Of a stretch of 52,185 nt of DNA, positions 1 through 11,370 are shown one piece after another. This DNA comes from Branchiostoma floridae. Lineage: Eukaryota; Chordata; Leptocardii; Amphioxiformes; Branchiostomatidae. Both the position numbers and the translations under genes were made by a program. The stretch covers positions 2,756,173-2,808,357 of the forward strand of contig NC_049993.1 in NCBI RefSeq assembly GCF_000003815.2, read 5' to 3'. Position 1 is the stretch's first letter. Each line of letters begins with the position of its first letter. The notes under the pieces are model-generated. The model was not told the DNA's origin and ran no database searches. It saw only the letters and a program-made list of their open reading frames with translations.

Positions 1-680
1 TGAAAGCATATCATCCCACACTGTAAAAAGCAAAGCTCAAAAGATGTTGGCAAAAGTTGTGCTACATTGGTCTTGTCTTCTTAAAAACATCTTATTTTCC
101 TACCACTAAAAATCAGGCTCTCTATCACTCCGAACGATTTATTAACCACTTGACAGCATTTCATTCCATATTGTAAAAAGCGCAGGCTTATAGAAGACAT
201 AACGGCAAAAAGCTGGGACATATTGCAAATTCATAAAGCATGCAAAACATCGTAATTATCTGTGTGTACGGCATATGATATGCAAGGAGCGTAGTCATTC
301 CCGGCTATGTAAAAAGACCGTTCCCTTAAATCATTAATCCTGAAAACAAAGAATGCCTTAACAAAGAAAAATAACAGCTAGAATAGTCTTCAATGACCAC
401 TGTATGGACGACACCCCTACGGTTTAGCCAAAAATCAATTCCCAAGGGAATGCATTCGTGGAATTTTCTAAATTCCTTCAAAGCGATCGTAATACTGTAG
501 AAAATGCCTCCGCCCCTGAGGCGTCGCCAAAAAAAAAAAGAAGTGTTCTCAGTGATGTACTTCTGATTAAACAGTTGTAACATCCAGTCACCAATGGAGA
601 TGTGAAGGGCATTTATCTTGTTCTCAGATAGCTAAATTAAGTAATGAACCTGTACAATACATTACATGTATCTTACCTTA
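1..680. other. No gene recognised
   Basis: I see no exon, RNA gene or clear repeat boundary here. The longest open frame (minus strand, 326-583) has no recognisable domain and contains a low-complexity A/T-rich end, so it is treated as chance. Confidence 0.5.
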
Positions 681-685
681 GCTAG

Positions 686-767
686 CCTGGATACCAGACC
701 CCAGCCTGATCTCAAAAAAATCTATCATAGATATTTTTTGAGATCGGGCTTGGGTCTGGTATCCAGG
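686..767. repeat. 82-bp near-perfect hairpin (MITE-like fold-back)
   Basis: The segment begins CCTGGATACCAGACCC and ends with its reverse complement GGGTCTGGTATCCAGG. The inner parts (GATCTCAAAAAA and TTTTTTGAGATC) also pair, leaving only a few bases of loop around TCTATCATAGAT. This is either a very short fold-back MITE or the snapped-back end of a larger element. No flanking duplication was clear. Confidence 0.75.
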
Positions 768-805
768 ATATACCTTACCCTTCTCTAGACCAAAGCAAAT
801 TTTAC

Positions 806-1065
806 CTGTTTGGTACTTTACCTAGTGTCCAGCTTGATCAAGAAACCATGCATGCATTACCTGTACATTACTTACCGGGTATCCAGACCAAGAAGCTATG
901 CATATGTTAGTATTGTTACATATACGGTACTTACATTTACGTGGTATACAGACAAACAAATCATACCGATACAATACTTAGTTGGTACAGACCAACATGC
1001 CATACACGTGTTACCTGTTCAGTACTGAGATGGTATACAGACCAGCAAGCCATGCAAATATTACT
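806..1065. repeat. Diverged tandem repeat, about 50-60 bp unit
   Basis: Four to five degenerate copies of a unit built around GGTATACAGACCAACAAGCC followed by ATGCA and a TTACCTGTnnAGTACTTA-like stretch follow each other. The open frames across this region are a by-product of the repeat, not genes. Confidence 0.6.
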
Positions 1066-1220
1066 TAACAATGTCAGGTCCCACCTTGGAGTACAACACT
1101 GCAACAATCTGTGGGACATCAGCTATCTATACATTAACAATTCCAGCCATTGCCTGACCAAATTAACATAAGTCTATAATTATAATTATAAAGTACTGTT
1201 TCATCTGCACTTGGCATATG

Positions 1221-1579
1221 CAGGGCTCTAAATACCACCTGCATATGCAGGTTAGTGCAGGTGAAGTTGGAGCTACAATGTATGCAGTTATTTCTGGTGT
1301 CTACCTGCACCTAACCTGCTCTGGTCCATGTACTGGGTTTTATACATAAATGTCCTATGATGTAGGTGTATATATATATAAAAAACCGGGTTTGTTATCA
1401 GGCTGCATTGACTGTTACCATATATAAAGTATTTAAAAAATAGCATTAGTTCCTGAACCATTGAAGCAAGATCCGTACTTCCTAAATTCAGTGGTGCAGG
1501 CAAAATTTGTCTGGTGCAGGTAATTCTCAATGTTACCTGCACCAGTGCAGGTATGCAGTAAAAGGTATTTTGAGCCCTG
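1221..1579. mobile_element. hAT-like non-autonomous element (MITE)
   Basis: The element starts CAGGGCTCTAAATACC and ends GGTATTTTGAGCCCTG, an inverted pair typical of hAT-type MITEs. It is flanked by a direct repeat: GCATATG at 1214-1220 and again at 1580-1586, or GGCATATG if the terminal G is counted, which fits the 8-bp duplication of hAT. The inside is rich in inverted CCTGCAC/GTGCAGG motifs and has no transposase frame. Confidence 0.75.
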
Positions 1580-1587
1580 GCATATGT

Positions 1588-3224
1588 AATGCTTCCTTCA
1601 GTCAATATTGACCATGGTAAATTAGATGCATCAATGTTTTGGATCAATGTTAATCACAGTTTGGATATTACCATAGGAGGGGCCAAGGTGGCCATGCAGT
1701 ATAGCTGGCAGCTACAGTGACTATCAATGTCTTCTGTGCACTAGTAGAGATAAATACAAAAACAATTTATGCTGAAGTGGCCTTCTCTCTTAAACAGGAG
1801 GTGCTGCCCACCTCATTGCAATGCAAGATATCAATATTCAAGTACACTAGGATTTGAAGCCTGACCTACATGTATGTCAAGGACGTAGAGCTGTGTACAG
1901 GTACTAGTACACAGGTTTATAAGGTAAAGGTTCGGATCTGAACATGTGCCTAAAAAGTTTGATCAACTATATGTAAGTTATAAAAATAGCCAACTGACTG
2001 TTATAGTAATGAACTGTCATCATTGTTTGATTCTTAATTTTCAACTGCAAGCTTATAACAATACAACCCACTACTGCATGTAGTTTGTTTAGGTACAGAA
2101 CAGGTCCGGACCAGTACCTAGACTATTTTACCGGTACAGTTCAGGTACGGGTATCTAGGTACACTGCCCTACAAGGAAGTTACAGCTATGACTGTTCTGA
2201 CACTACTTCAATATTCCTTCTCACCACATGCAATCATAGAATCAATCAACTTTAGTACATTGTGGTATTATACAAAAGTCAATTTTCCACCATTTAAAAA
2301 AAAAATTTCAACCATGATGTGAACCGTACAAAGCTGCTGCAAATATGAGGTAAATTGCAAAAAAAAAAAAAAATTCTAAATATACTATGCTAATGTTTCA
2401 GTATGCCAACATCAATTCCATGGACAAAGAAGATGCCAAAATTAGACTCAAATAACAAAAATAATTTCTATTGTTCTATATTCAATACTCAATATCTGGT
2501 CATTTGCCTAACCTTCCTGGCCACTTAGATTTCATATTGAAGACCAATTTTTTGGCCAAAATGGGTTCCCATAGGATGTAATCTACATATGAACATGGCC
2601 TTAGCTCAGTTTCTAGAGGTGGCCTACACTAGCGTTGCATTGACTTGAGCGACACCAAATAATATAAAATAGAAAGATGGAAGCAGTTATTGTGTACCAC
2701 AATGAGTTGCACTTTCAAACTGGTACAGTAGACTAATGTGGCACACTGATGTGCTAGTTGCTACATTGCTTTGAACCCAACTTCAATGTTGCTGCTGACA
2801 CTGACATGGCTGATCTATCATTTTAAGTTTGAGCCATTCCACAATTTAAACACACTGTTCAGAATTTCTTGCAAGTTTTGAGGACAGATAAATGTAATAG
2901 TGAAGAGGGGGAGGGGGAGATAGAATTTAAGAAATAAAGAGAGATACAGAGTATGCAGTATTGTATTTCATTTATGTCATGTATTATACAGTATATGATT
3001 ACTGTTAATTTGAAGGGCTCCCTTGGAAATCAGCTTCTCGAAAACTGAAGAGATGACCCTACAAGATAAATACATGTATATGCCATAAATTACTAGTAGT
3101 AGTGGTACTACTCTGTGTGGTGGACTCTTTAACATGACCGAGGTGTCGCTCTCTTCAAACACTGGGCCACCATTTAAGTTTTAACATCGGATTCCTATCA
3201 TGATCAAAGGGATGTACCACAGTT
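1588..3224. other. Intergenic, no gene recognised
   Basis: This is AT-rich DNA with short poly-A runs near 2300 and 2360. A small remnant at 2088-2160 (AGGTCCGGACC, ACCGGTACAG, GGTACGGGTA) resembles the ACCGG-rich element found again at 27.08 kb. No convincing exon was seen on either strand. Confidence 0.45.
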
Positions 3225-3405
3225 GCATGTAGGTACCAGTTTCCACCTAAGTGAAGTGAGGAAAGTAATGTCTAGTGCCTTTCCAATGGGCACAATATCA
3301 GTGGCATGTCACTCCTGATGTCAGGGGATTCAAACCCAGGACCTCTGGGTTCCGGGTCAAACATCCTAAGTAGTAATTGTTATGCCAATATGACACCAAG
3401 GTCAG
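3225..3405 (-). mobile_element. tRNA-derived SINE copy
   Basis: On the minus strand a B-box-like GGGTTTGAATCC follows an A-box-like TGGCATAACAATTACTACT and a CCGGAACCCAGAGGTCC stretch. The tail contains the complement of CCTAAGTGAAGTGAGGAAAG and TGCCTTTCCAATGGGCAC, a module that recurs at 34.22-34.36 kb. This fits a tRNA-head SINE. The head is diverged and probably inactive. Confidence 0.65.
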
Positions 3406-3812
3406 GATGACACCACAGTTCATAGGATCAGGTTCAAGTCTGGACCTACTATAGTAGTACAGTAGCGCCATATCATATTTTGGAGAGCAAGACATGTGTA
3501 CTAGTATGTGTATCTCTCTGTGTTGCAAGTTACCATCTGTATTTATGTGTATGTTCAAATTGTACAATGGAAGAACATTTAAGTTATTTTCATTATCAAC
3601 AACTAATAGGCAGATAGAAAACGAAGGCGCAACATTCATCAGTTAATTTTGTTTCATCATACTTCCTTTTTTCTCCTTTGGCATGGCTGGGTGACTGTTT
3701 AATATTAGCGAACTCAGCAAACTATCTCCCTTAAAAGACAGAATAAGACGAATAACTGATCTCTTTCCTGTCAGTTTTTCCTGCCCGGTGATACAAGAAT
3801 TTTGTAACAGTC

Positions 3813-4136
3813 CAGGGCTCGAAATACTGGGTGCATGTGCACCCAGGTGCACCCAAAATTGGAGCTGTGCACCCAAATACATTTGTATTTCTTAGGTTCA
3901 TGTATGTAAAGATATCAAAGTACTGTATACATCATATTCTTGAAATCTAAGTGTTAGAAAGATAATAAAAATGTCTGTCATGGTACTTGTTTAAGAATTC
4001 GATAGCTTGTAACTAAGTTTTATTATTAGGTTATTACTTAAATTCAACTGGTGCACCCAAAATTTTTTTGGTGCACCCAATTTTTTAAGCTGGGTGCACT
4101 AGTGCACCTAATCCCAAAAATGAATTTCGAGCCCTG
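3813..4136. mobile_element. hAT-like MITE, GTGCACC-rich
   Basis: The ends are CAGGGCTCGAAAT and ATTTCGAGCCCTG, perfect inverted repeats and a close match to the ends of the 1221-1579 element. The inside carries several GTGCACCCA/TGGGTGCAC motifs in both orientations, close to each end. There is no coding capacity. The flanking duplication is not clear. Confidence 0.75.
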
Positions 4137-5440
4137 CAATCCCTGTACTGATACCCACCTAATTAACCAAGCATAATAGAAAGGGTACTGTTTTCAACTG
4201 GCGCTTGATTTTGGTAATGGCGCAGTCACATTTGTTGTAGGCCATTGTGCAATTTCAATGCCGTAGAATTTTCAACGGAACAGTCATGGTGCTCCAACGA
4301 CCCATGCAGAGGTCAAGGGGTACATACAGTGTAGGTGAGGAGCGGTGAAAATTTTCATGCAGGCTATGACAGAAACAACAGCTGACAAGGATCTAACAAT
4401 CATTCTGGACATCCTTTGCTATCGGTAGCAAGATAGCAGCATTATTTTCACAACAGCCCTATCTATCCCTGACCTAGCATGTGTCAAGACAGGACCATTT
4501 TGAGTGCACAGTCAGCATCATGTAGTCTTCTTTTTGTTCCATAGAAATTCATCAGAGAACTAGGGGATATGCTCTTCCTGCTACTAGAGTTAATCACTAA
4601 CTATCACCGGAAGTGGGTACCCAGTGGACATTGAAACTAGCCCATCGCTTGCTGCCTTGTCTTGATACGAAATGTGTACAACACAGTTAGATCTGCTCTT
4701 TGTATTGCAGAAATCAAATATTATCCCTGAGTCATCACAATAGTGTTTCCCTTTGTTTGTTTGTTCCAGCTTTGTTGGAGAATCGCAGAACAAATCTTAC
4801 TGTTACCCAATTTGTGTGCGCTTTGCCGGTGCAGAACCAACATCCCACCACAAGGCAAAACACTGCGATTATGAAACTAAATTTTTTGAAGGTAAATTGT
4901 GCATTGTTTTGGGAAATATTTACAATTTTTATGGAGAGTTGCAGTAGGGCCTCACTACATAGGAGGGCTGAATCTGCAGCTGGTACACCAAAATGGCAGA
5001 CTTCACTTGCGATATGGTGGCCGTTTAGTTGCTAGGGGGAGGATTATGTGACTGAAAAAGCCCTATAAAATGGGGAGGTAAAAAAAATGCTAGTACCTGC
5101 CGAGGTAGACTGCACTGCCTAGCCTAGCCCATCTTTTCTTGGAACCCCCTAAAGCACTACTTAGCCATATGCATAAACTGGGAAAATATCTCAATATGTG
5201 GACCAAAGAGCCAAGCAAATATCTAACTTCAGTGCCTTAACTTACTTACTTGTTACTTGAAAAGGTCTCCTCAGCATTTTGAGTGGCCTGCATCAAGAAG
5301 TCTACTAAATTAAACTGAATATTGAAGCATGCAAGACAAATTTTGTCAAATACCTTATAACTGGTCTGGTTACTCTGGTCCCGGTAGAACAAAGGAACAT
5401 TTTAGCCATGGTCTGAAAACCGCCTTACTAGTAGTATACT
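4137..5440. other. No gene recognised
   Basis: Open frames near 4590-5035 show no domain, and no splice-consistent exon series was found. It may hold old repeat remnants that cannot be named from one window. Confidence 0.4.
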
Positions 5441-5659
5441 TTACCTTTGGACAAAGAACCTTCTTTCCAGGGAAGTCCGTTCGACTGCCGACCGGATAAC
5501 GCCAGGGATGGACGCCAGGCTGGATACCGGGCTATCGCTACGAAAAGGCCGGTCTGCTCGACTCCCATCACGCATTGCGCGGCATGCGGCAGCTCCTTCT
5601 TAGTCTACCACCGACAACTCTCGTTAATGACAACGATCTGGAACATTGGATTGTAATCT

Positions 5660-7051
5660 ATACCCGACACTATCGCCTAATAATTTCCCATTTTTAACGA
5701 CAAGAAACGCTAATGACAACAGAATGGGGTGCACCCGGGAATCCTCACTTGCACTGTTGATTAGAGCAAGGAAGATTAAGGGGCCTAACACTGTTCCTTG
5801 TGGTAGGCCACAGGTCGTCTCCCTCCAATCTGAATACGTTCCCTTGTACATCACTCTCTGCTTTCTAGTGGACAGGAACGAACATACCCATTTGGCGAGT
5901 GAGCTTCGTAGACCTGCTCCAAGTAGGCTTGAAATGGCTATGCTGTGGTCCACAAGGTCGACCGCCTTGGCAAAATCCGTAGTTATCAGCGTTGTTATTG
6001 TCTCCCTCTTATCTGCTGTTCTAGCCAGTTGGTCAATTAAATCAACGAGGCAGTGTGTCGTAGAACGACCTGGCATGCAACCAAACTGGTTTGGGTCAAT
6101 GCTGTGCTTGATGTCGGAGTACAGATGTTTCGAGATGAAAGTTTCCGCTACTTTTGCTAGGGTAGGTGTCAGGGATATGGGTCTAAGTTCGCTGATCGAC
6201 GGCGGGCGCGTTTTAGGTAGTGGTATGATATTTGCCTGTCGCCATCGTTCTGGGACGACCCCCTCCGATAGTGAGGCATTCAATATGGACGTTACTGGTG
6301 TAGAAATCTCATAGGCAAAGCACTTGATGATTCTATTGGAAAGACCGTCCGGTCCTGCGGCCTTGTTCACTTTGACGTGTTTCAACTTTTCGTACACTTG
6401 CCACGGCTGCACCTCGTCCAAAGGCCTAGCTGGGAGAAATGTTGGTAGTCTAGTGTTGTCCAGTGGGTTGAGTGAGCAGGTTATTGTGCACAGAGCATTG
6501 TTGACTGCGTCAGCGACAGCCTTGTTGTCTCCTGGTGGTGCACCTTCAACGTGGAGGGTGAGGCCTGTCCCTGACGTGTTCGTCATGACCTTGATCTGCT
6601 GGTACCATTTTGATGGGTTTTCTTTCTTTATGGTGTTCACTTTGTCCTTGTAGAAGTTTTTCTTTGCACTTTGTATTTCTTGTTTTACTTTGTGTCGAAG
6701 TTGCTTGTACCTGTCATGGTCTTGGGCATTGAAAGCTTGTTGTCGTTGTTGTATGAGGCTTTTAATTTTGGGACTGATCCATGGCTTATCGTTGGTATGG
6801 AGTTTGATAGTCTTTACAGGAAAGTACTGGTCGATCTTGTTGTGCAATGTCTGGTAGAAAGCGTCAGTCTTAGACTGCACGCCTGTTGCAGATAGGACTT
6901 CAGTCCATTCGTGGTTTACCAGCCATTGACCGAAGGATCTGACGCTGGAGTCGGGCATGGGTCTAACAACCTTTGACCTTGTCTCGGGTATTTCAACTTG
7001 AGCCCTGGGTTGTAAGTTTAGAATCTTGTGATCACGGGATTGCGGGAACAT
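5660..7051 (-). pseudogene. LINE reverse transcriptase fragment (CR1/Jockey-like), 5'-truncated and decayed
   Basis: A roughly 460-codon minus-strand frame covers the lysine-rich linker between endonuclease and reverse transcriptase and the first RT blocks. Visible motifs in order are AAGPDGL, LRPISLTPTLAKVAE, TDFAKAVDLVDH (usual FAKAFD, so the F is changed) and GLPQGTVLGPLIF. The catalytic YADD box that should follow GxPQGxxLGP is not in the frame; the sequence loses similarity after about 5760, so the element is frameshifted or rearranged. The endonuclease domain is absent. The element is non-functional. Confidence 0.85.
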
Positions 7052-7079
7052 CTGAGCGCGGCAATATCTTTTCTACAAT

Positions 7080-7384
7080 ACAATATTTCGATCTTCAGAC
7101 CATCAGTGTGTAGCTTGCACGAAAGTTTCCGAAGCTGACAGCAATCCTCTAATATTCTTCTTTTATCATCGCATTGTTGGGACAACAGGTGGGGAGGGGG
7201 GCTTTGTTCGCAAGTTTGACGCTGCAGTTTGGAAACAAATCGCTAGAGGCCGCTAATGTGTGGTCGACTTTTGGCGGGAATGATCAACACACGCAGTGTG
7301 AATAGATAGAATATGGATTATCTGTCATTTCAAGGGATATCCTACCATTTGGAATTGTTCCTAAGCTTCATAGAAACTAAAATT
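7080..7384. repeat. Dispersed direct repeat, copy 1 (partial, ends at gap)
   Basis: This copy has the segments seen again at 9.9-10.19 kb: the ATTCTTCTTT region, GGTGGGGAGGGGGGC, GTTTGACGCTGCAGTTTGG, CTAGAGGCCGCTAATGTGTG and TTTTGGCGGGAATG. It is cut by the N run. It starts just 5' of the LINE relic on the minus strand, so it may be part of that element's flank or an independent repeat. Confidence 0.7.
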
Positions 7385-7484
7385 NNNNNNNNNNNNNNNN
7401 NNNNNNNNNNNNNNNNNNNNNNNNNNNNNNNNNNNNNNNNNNNNNNNNNNNNNNNNNNNNNNNNNNNNNNNNNNNNNNNNNNNN
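7385..7484. other. Assembly gap (100 N)
   Basis: A run of exactly 100 N, the usual placeholder for a gap of unknown size. It falls inside the repeat family that also borders the other two early gaps. Confidence 0.98.
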
Positions 7485-8075
7485 ACAAAAACGCAACGTT
7501 TGTAGGGGAGGGGGCGTTCCGAGCAAGGTCAACACCTCTAGGGGCTTGTGTGTCATAGTTAATGCTGCACTTTAGAACTAAATCGCGAGAGGCCCACACT
7601 GTGCCGTGAAAATGTTCAACATACACAGTTAACAACTGTAGTGAGGATTACCTTTCATTTAGTGCATTATCTGCCATTCGCGCCACTCAGATTATAGAAA
7701 TTAGACATATAATCAACTTTACTGTCTAAGGAGTCATGCCGTGTCGTCAAATCTGTGAGGTAACCGTTAGGGGCATAAAATTACACCGCAAAGGGGAGCG
7801 GGGCTTTTCGCTGGTGGCAAGGTCAGACGTTTGCGCCTGAAGCTTTGTGGGTGGATTTAAGTGGGAGCAAATCGTACTTCTTTCAGTTCTTTATGTGGAT
7901 CTTCAGATTGTCGGTGTAGTGGTCGCATTAATAAGTTGTTGAAGTTGTTAAATGAGCAATTCTGTAGAATTCTTCTGGCATGAACGGTGTTAATTTGATA
8001 ACAGGTGGGGAGGGGGGCGATAAATCGCAAGTTTGAGGCTGTAGTTCGGTTAGAACCAAATCGTCAGGTCTCTTC
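7485..8075. repeat. Dispersed direct repeat, copy 2
   Basis: It contains in order: the GTAGGGGAGGG / GAGCAAGGTCAAC block, CGTGAAAATGTTCAACATAC, AGTTAACAACTGTAGTGAGG, the TTACACCG / GCAAGGTCA / TTTAAG block, a TTCAGATTGTCGG block, and GGTGGGGAGGGGGGC. The same order recurs at 9444-10189. No protein-coding frame is conserved between copies. Confidence 0.75.
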
Positions 8076-9343
8076 CGAGTACATTCCAAAATAGAGCATC
8101 GCAGATTAATATCTTCACTGTTTCAAATCATGAATTAAGGTAAAAAGAGCATTCCATGATATAATACTGGAGCATGTCGTCACCCTGACTATGACCGTAC
8201 ATTAGTGACCTCTAGCGATTCGCATCTAAAGTGCATGCCCATGTTCATGGTACTGCAGTTTTCATAAGATTTCTGCAGTTATGTAACTGACATTAGAGGT
8301 CACTAATTTCTTACCGTGAACTAGCGTCAGGTGAAACGCAGATACGTTGTTGTTTTGTTTATTTTAATTTATTTTGGCGATTTCTTTTTTTGGAATAGAA
8401 GGATCCCATAGCCCAGCCCACCTCATTCAAAAGTGGAAATGAAACAACATAAAAATCTGTAACGTTAGCCATATTGGTCAGACTGATATTTGTCCCTCCA
8501 AACTGATTGTCTTTTGCTCATTGGTCGAACCGCTAATTGTGATGTACAGTCAGGATCTGTCGATTACTAATAGTATTAGTGCCCTATTGAGTGGAGACTG
8601 GATAGTAACTTCTCCTTGGCCAATCATGTTGGTTTCCAGTGATTCATCATTATCACCAGTCTGTTATGCAGTTTTATTCACCAGTATTTCTATGTAACGT
8701 TATGTATGATCTGTGAATGTTATGTAAAAGCAGTAATTATGCAAAACTTTCCTTCCATAACCAACGTAGATTAGGTGCTAAACAGCTGTGCATGGCAAAT
8801 AAAACTCCTCTGACGGCTAAACTCCTTCCCAAGCTTATGATAATATCTTATGCTACTGCAAGATTTGCCTGGAGATTACATGATGTCTACTGAAACATGA
8901 ACGGTAGTATGGAGCACAAAACCTAACGTTATATCGAAGCATTGTTTACTATTCAAAGCTAACACCTACATAATTCTTCAGGCAAAAGGTACGACTTCCC
9001 TCCCACCATCTGCTTGGTTTTCATTCATGTGGGAATGTTTCATCAGACATTGATAGCTCGACTTTTGTTAACCCTCAGATCATAACTGTTGATCTCTTGG
9101 TTTTTAGAAAGTAAACTCTTCAACTCTAATAAAAACCCAAACACATTCACAAAATACTAGTAAGGGATCCTGTGTATAAAACATCTTTTTTCCACAATAA
9201 AATTATGAAATGACCTTGACGATACAGACACAATAAGACACCCAACACTGGGAGTGATTATCAATGATTTCATTCCAGATATTGCATAATGCTATTGATG
9301 TAATGACATGTAATAAAAAGTTGGGAAACAATTTAATTTCTTG
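8076..9343. other. No gene recognised
   Basis: This is unique-looking AT-rich DNA between two copies of the direct repeat. No exon or RNA gene was recognised. Confidence 0.4.
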
Positions 9344-9443
9344 NNNNNNNNNNNNNNNNNNNNNNNNNNNNNNNNNNNNNNNNNNNNNNNNNNNNNNNNN
9401 NNNNNNNNNNNNNNNNNNNNNNNNNNNNNNNNNNNNNNNNNNN
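9344..9443. other. Assembly gap (100 N)
   Basis: A run of exactly 100 N at the start of repeat copy 3. Confidence 0.98.
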
Positions 9444-10189
9444 TGTGGTGGCTTCATGTGCAAGGAAGAAACAAAAATACACGTTTGTAGGGGGAGGGGG
9501 GAGTTCCGAGCAAGGTCAACGACCTGTATGGCTTTTGTTTCATGTTTGATGCTGCGCTTTGAAGATAAATCGCTAGAGGCCCCCACTGTACCGTGAAAAT
9601 GTTCAACATACATAGTTAACAACTGTAGTGAGGATTATAATTCGTTTCATTGTGTTATCTGTCATCCACACTACTAAGAATTTTAAAACATAATTGGAAT
9701 AAATGAAACTACACTCTAATGTGCAAATCGAGTATTGCCATGGGACGACATTTGTGGGATAGCGGCAGAATTACACCGTAAGAGGGAGGGGGCTTTCCGT
9801 CCGCAAGGTCAATGACTTTCGCGTCTGAAGCATTATGGGGAAATTTAAGCGCGAGTAAATCACTTAAAATGTGATATGTGCATTTTTAGATTGTCAGTTA
9901 AGTGCTCGCAAGGAAAGTTTTGAAGGCTGTTGAATCAACCGTCCTGTAATATTCTTCTTTCGTGTATGGCGTTCTTCTGACTAACAAGTGGGGAGGGGGG
10001 CTTTGTTTTCAAGTTTGACGCTGCAGTTTGGAAACAAATCACTAGAGGCCGCTAATGTGTGTTCTACTTTTGGCGGGAATGTTCAACACATGCAGTTTGC
10101 ACACGGAAATATGGATTATCAACCATTTCAGGGGATATCTTACCATTTACAATTGTTGCTTAGTTTGGAAGCCCCGCCCCCTGTTCGAT
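9444..10189. repeat. Dispersed direct repeat, copy 3
   Basis: It repeats the block order of copy 2 and extends into the block seen in copy 1 (GTTTGACGCTGCAGTTTGG, CTAGAGGCCGCTAATGTGTG). Together the three copies define a unit of roughly 0.8-0.9 kb in the same orientation. It ends in the third N run. Confidence 0.75.
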
Positions 10190-10337
10190 NNNNNNNNNNN
10201 NNNNNNNNNNNNNNNNNNNNNNNNNNNNNNNNNNNNNNNNNNNNNNNNNNNNNNNNNNNNNNNNNNNNNNNNNNNNNNNNNNNNNNNNNNNNNNNNNNNN
10301 NNNNNNNNNNNNNNNNNNNNNNNNNNNNNNNNNNNNN
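10190..10337. other. Assembly gap (148 N)
   Basis: A run of 148 N directly after the third repeat copy. The odd length suggests an estimated gap size. Confidence 0.98.
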
Positions 10338-11217
10338 TGACACCCACTTCAGCAGCATATATACATACATGTATATAATAAGCTTACAAAACAACAAAAA
10401 CATTTGATAAGGTACCAGAATCCCTTTACAATTATATGATAGAATTGTATGATGGTTGCATATCCAAGTCACCTGTAGCTTAATACAGCTTCAAATAGAA
10501 AACAAAAACTTCTCAACATTATACATGTAAACCCTGACTGTGAGATACTTAATGCAAATTTACACATTGTCAAGTCATAATCTCAGGTTCAATACCATGA
10601 AGTGTACCTTACAAAATTCCTGTCAGTAACCTTAAAACTATCTTAATCACCAACTTGATGAACTATGCAAGGATTTTCTCAATATCAAAGGAAATTGCAT
10701 AAAAAAACACAGTGCTGAAATAGACATGAAATACAGTTATCAATTGTCTCAGCTACTGCAGCATAACAAGACTGTTACAGTAGCTAATTGGCTAGATCAG
10801 TATTTACATCCTGAACACAGACAGCAGCTCAAAATACAACATGTCCCTAAAATCCTACAGTATAACACTGGCCACTTGGAATCTGGCCAATGTCATGGCC
10901 ACAGTGTTGGAAGCCCACATGTTTAACCCTTTCCTTGTGCATAGCCCCATAACCATAACTCTTACTCTTTAAATCATTTGACTGTAAGGATTTGAAAGAG
11001 ATTCTAGTAAAACCTTTCCCAAAGCTGACACCATCAGTGTTACATACACTCAGTTACATGGAAGCACTTGGGCAGATGAGAGGCTGCTCAAAATGAACAG
11101 TGACAGTTTCAGAGCACCTGACTGACTGTGGCTTAGAAGCTTTGCACCTTTGCCATACAGGTACTACATACAGGTGAGTTAGAGCACCTGGCAGGTGAAG
11201 ATGGAGTCCAAGGTATG

Positions 11218-11370
11218 TTACAGCACCTGGCTAGCGGAGCTCTGCGAGGCGTAGACCATCGCCCCCACCATGTTGACTCCTGCTGCCACCATGAAGACTG
11301 GGTACCAGTGTCCTGTGGCTGTCACTAACGTGGCTGTAACGGGCCCGTGGGCGATGCCTGGAATCCTAGC
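11218..11370 (-). CDS. SLC17-like gene, terminal exon
   Basis: It is phase 0, 50 codons plus TAA. It follows CTGTAG on the minus strand and starts ARIPGIAHGPVTATLV, the helix 11 region that in SLC17 proteins carries the PGI motif, then a last hydrophobic helix (VFMVAAGVNMVGAMVY). Two partial copies of this exon lie just upstream in the intron (see the repeat entries at 11454-11535 and 11657-11736). Confidence 0.85.
   Translation of the reverse strand, partial: ARIPGIAHGPVTATLVTATGHWYPVFMVAAGVNMVGAMVYASQSSASQVL

Noticed and set aside
5646-6314. 222-codon plus-strand open frame
   Set aside because: It is antisense to the LINE reverse transcriptase frame, whose motifs are clear on the minus strand.
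7313-10472. Several open frames across the N runs
   Set aside because: They exist only because N is translated as X; there are no domains on either side.
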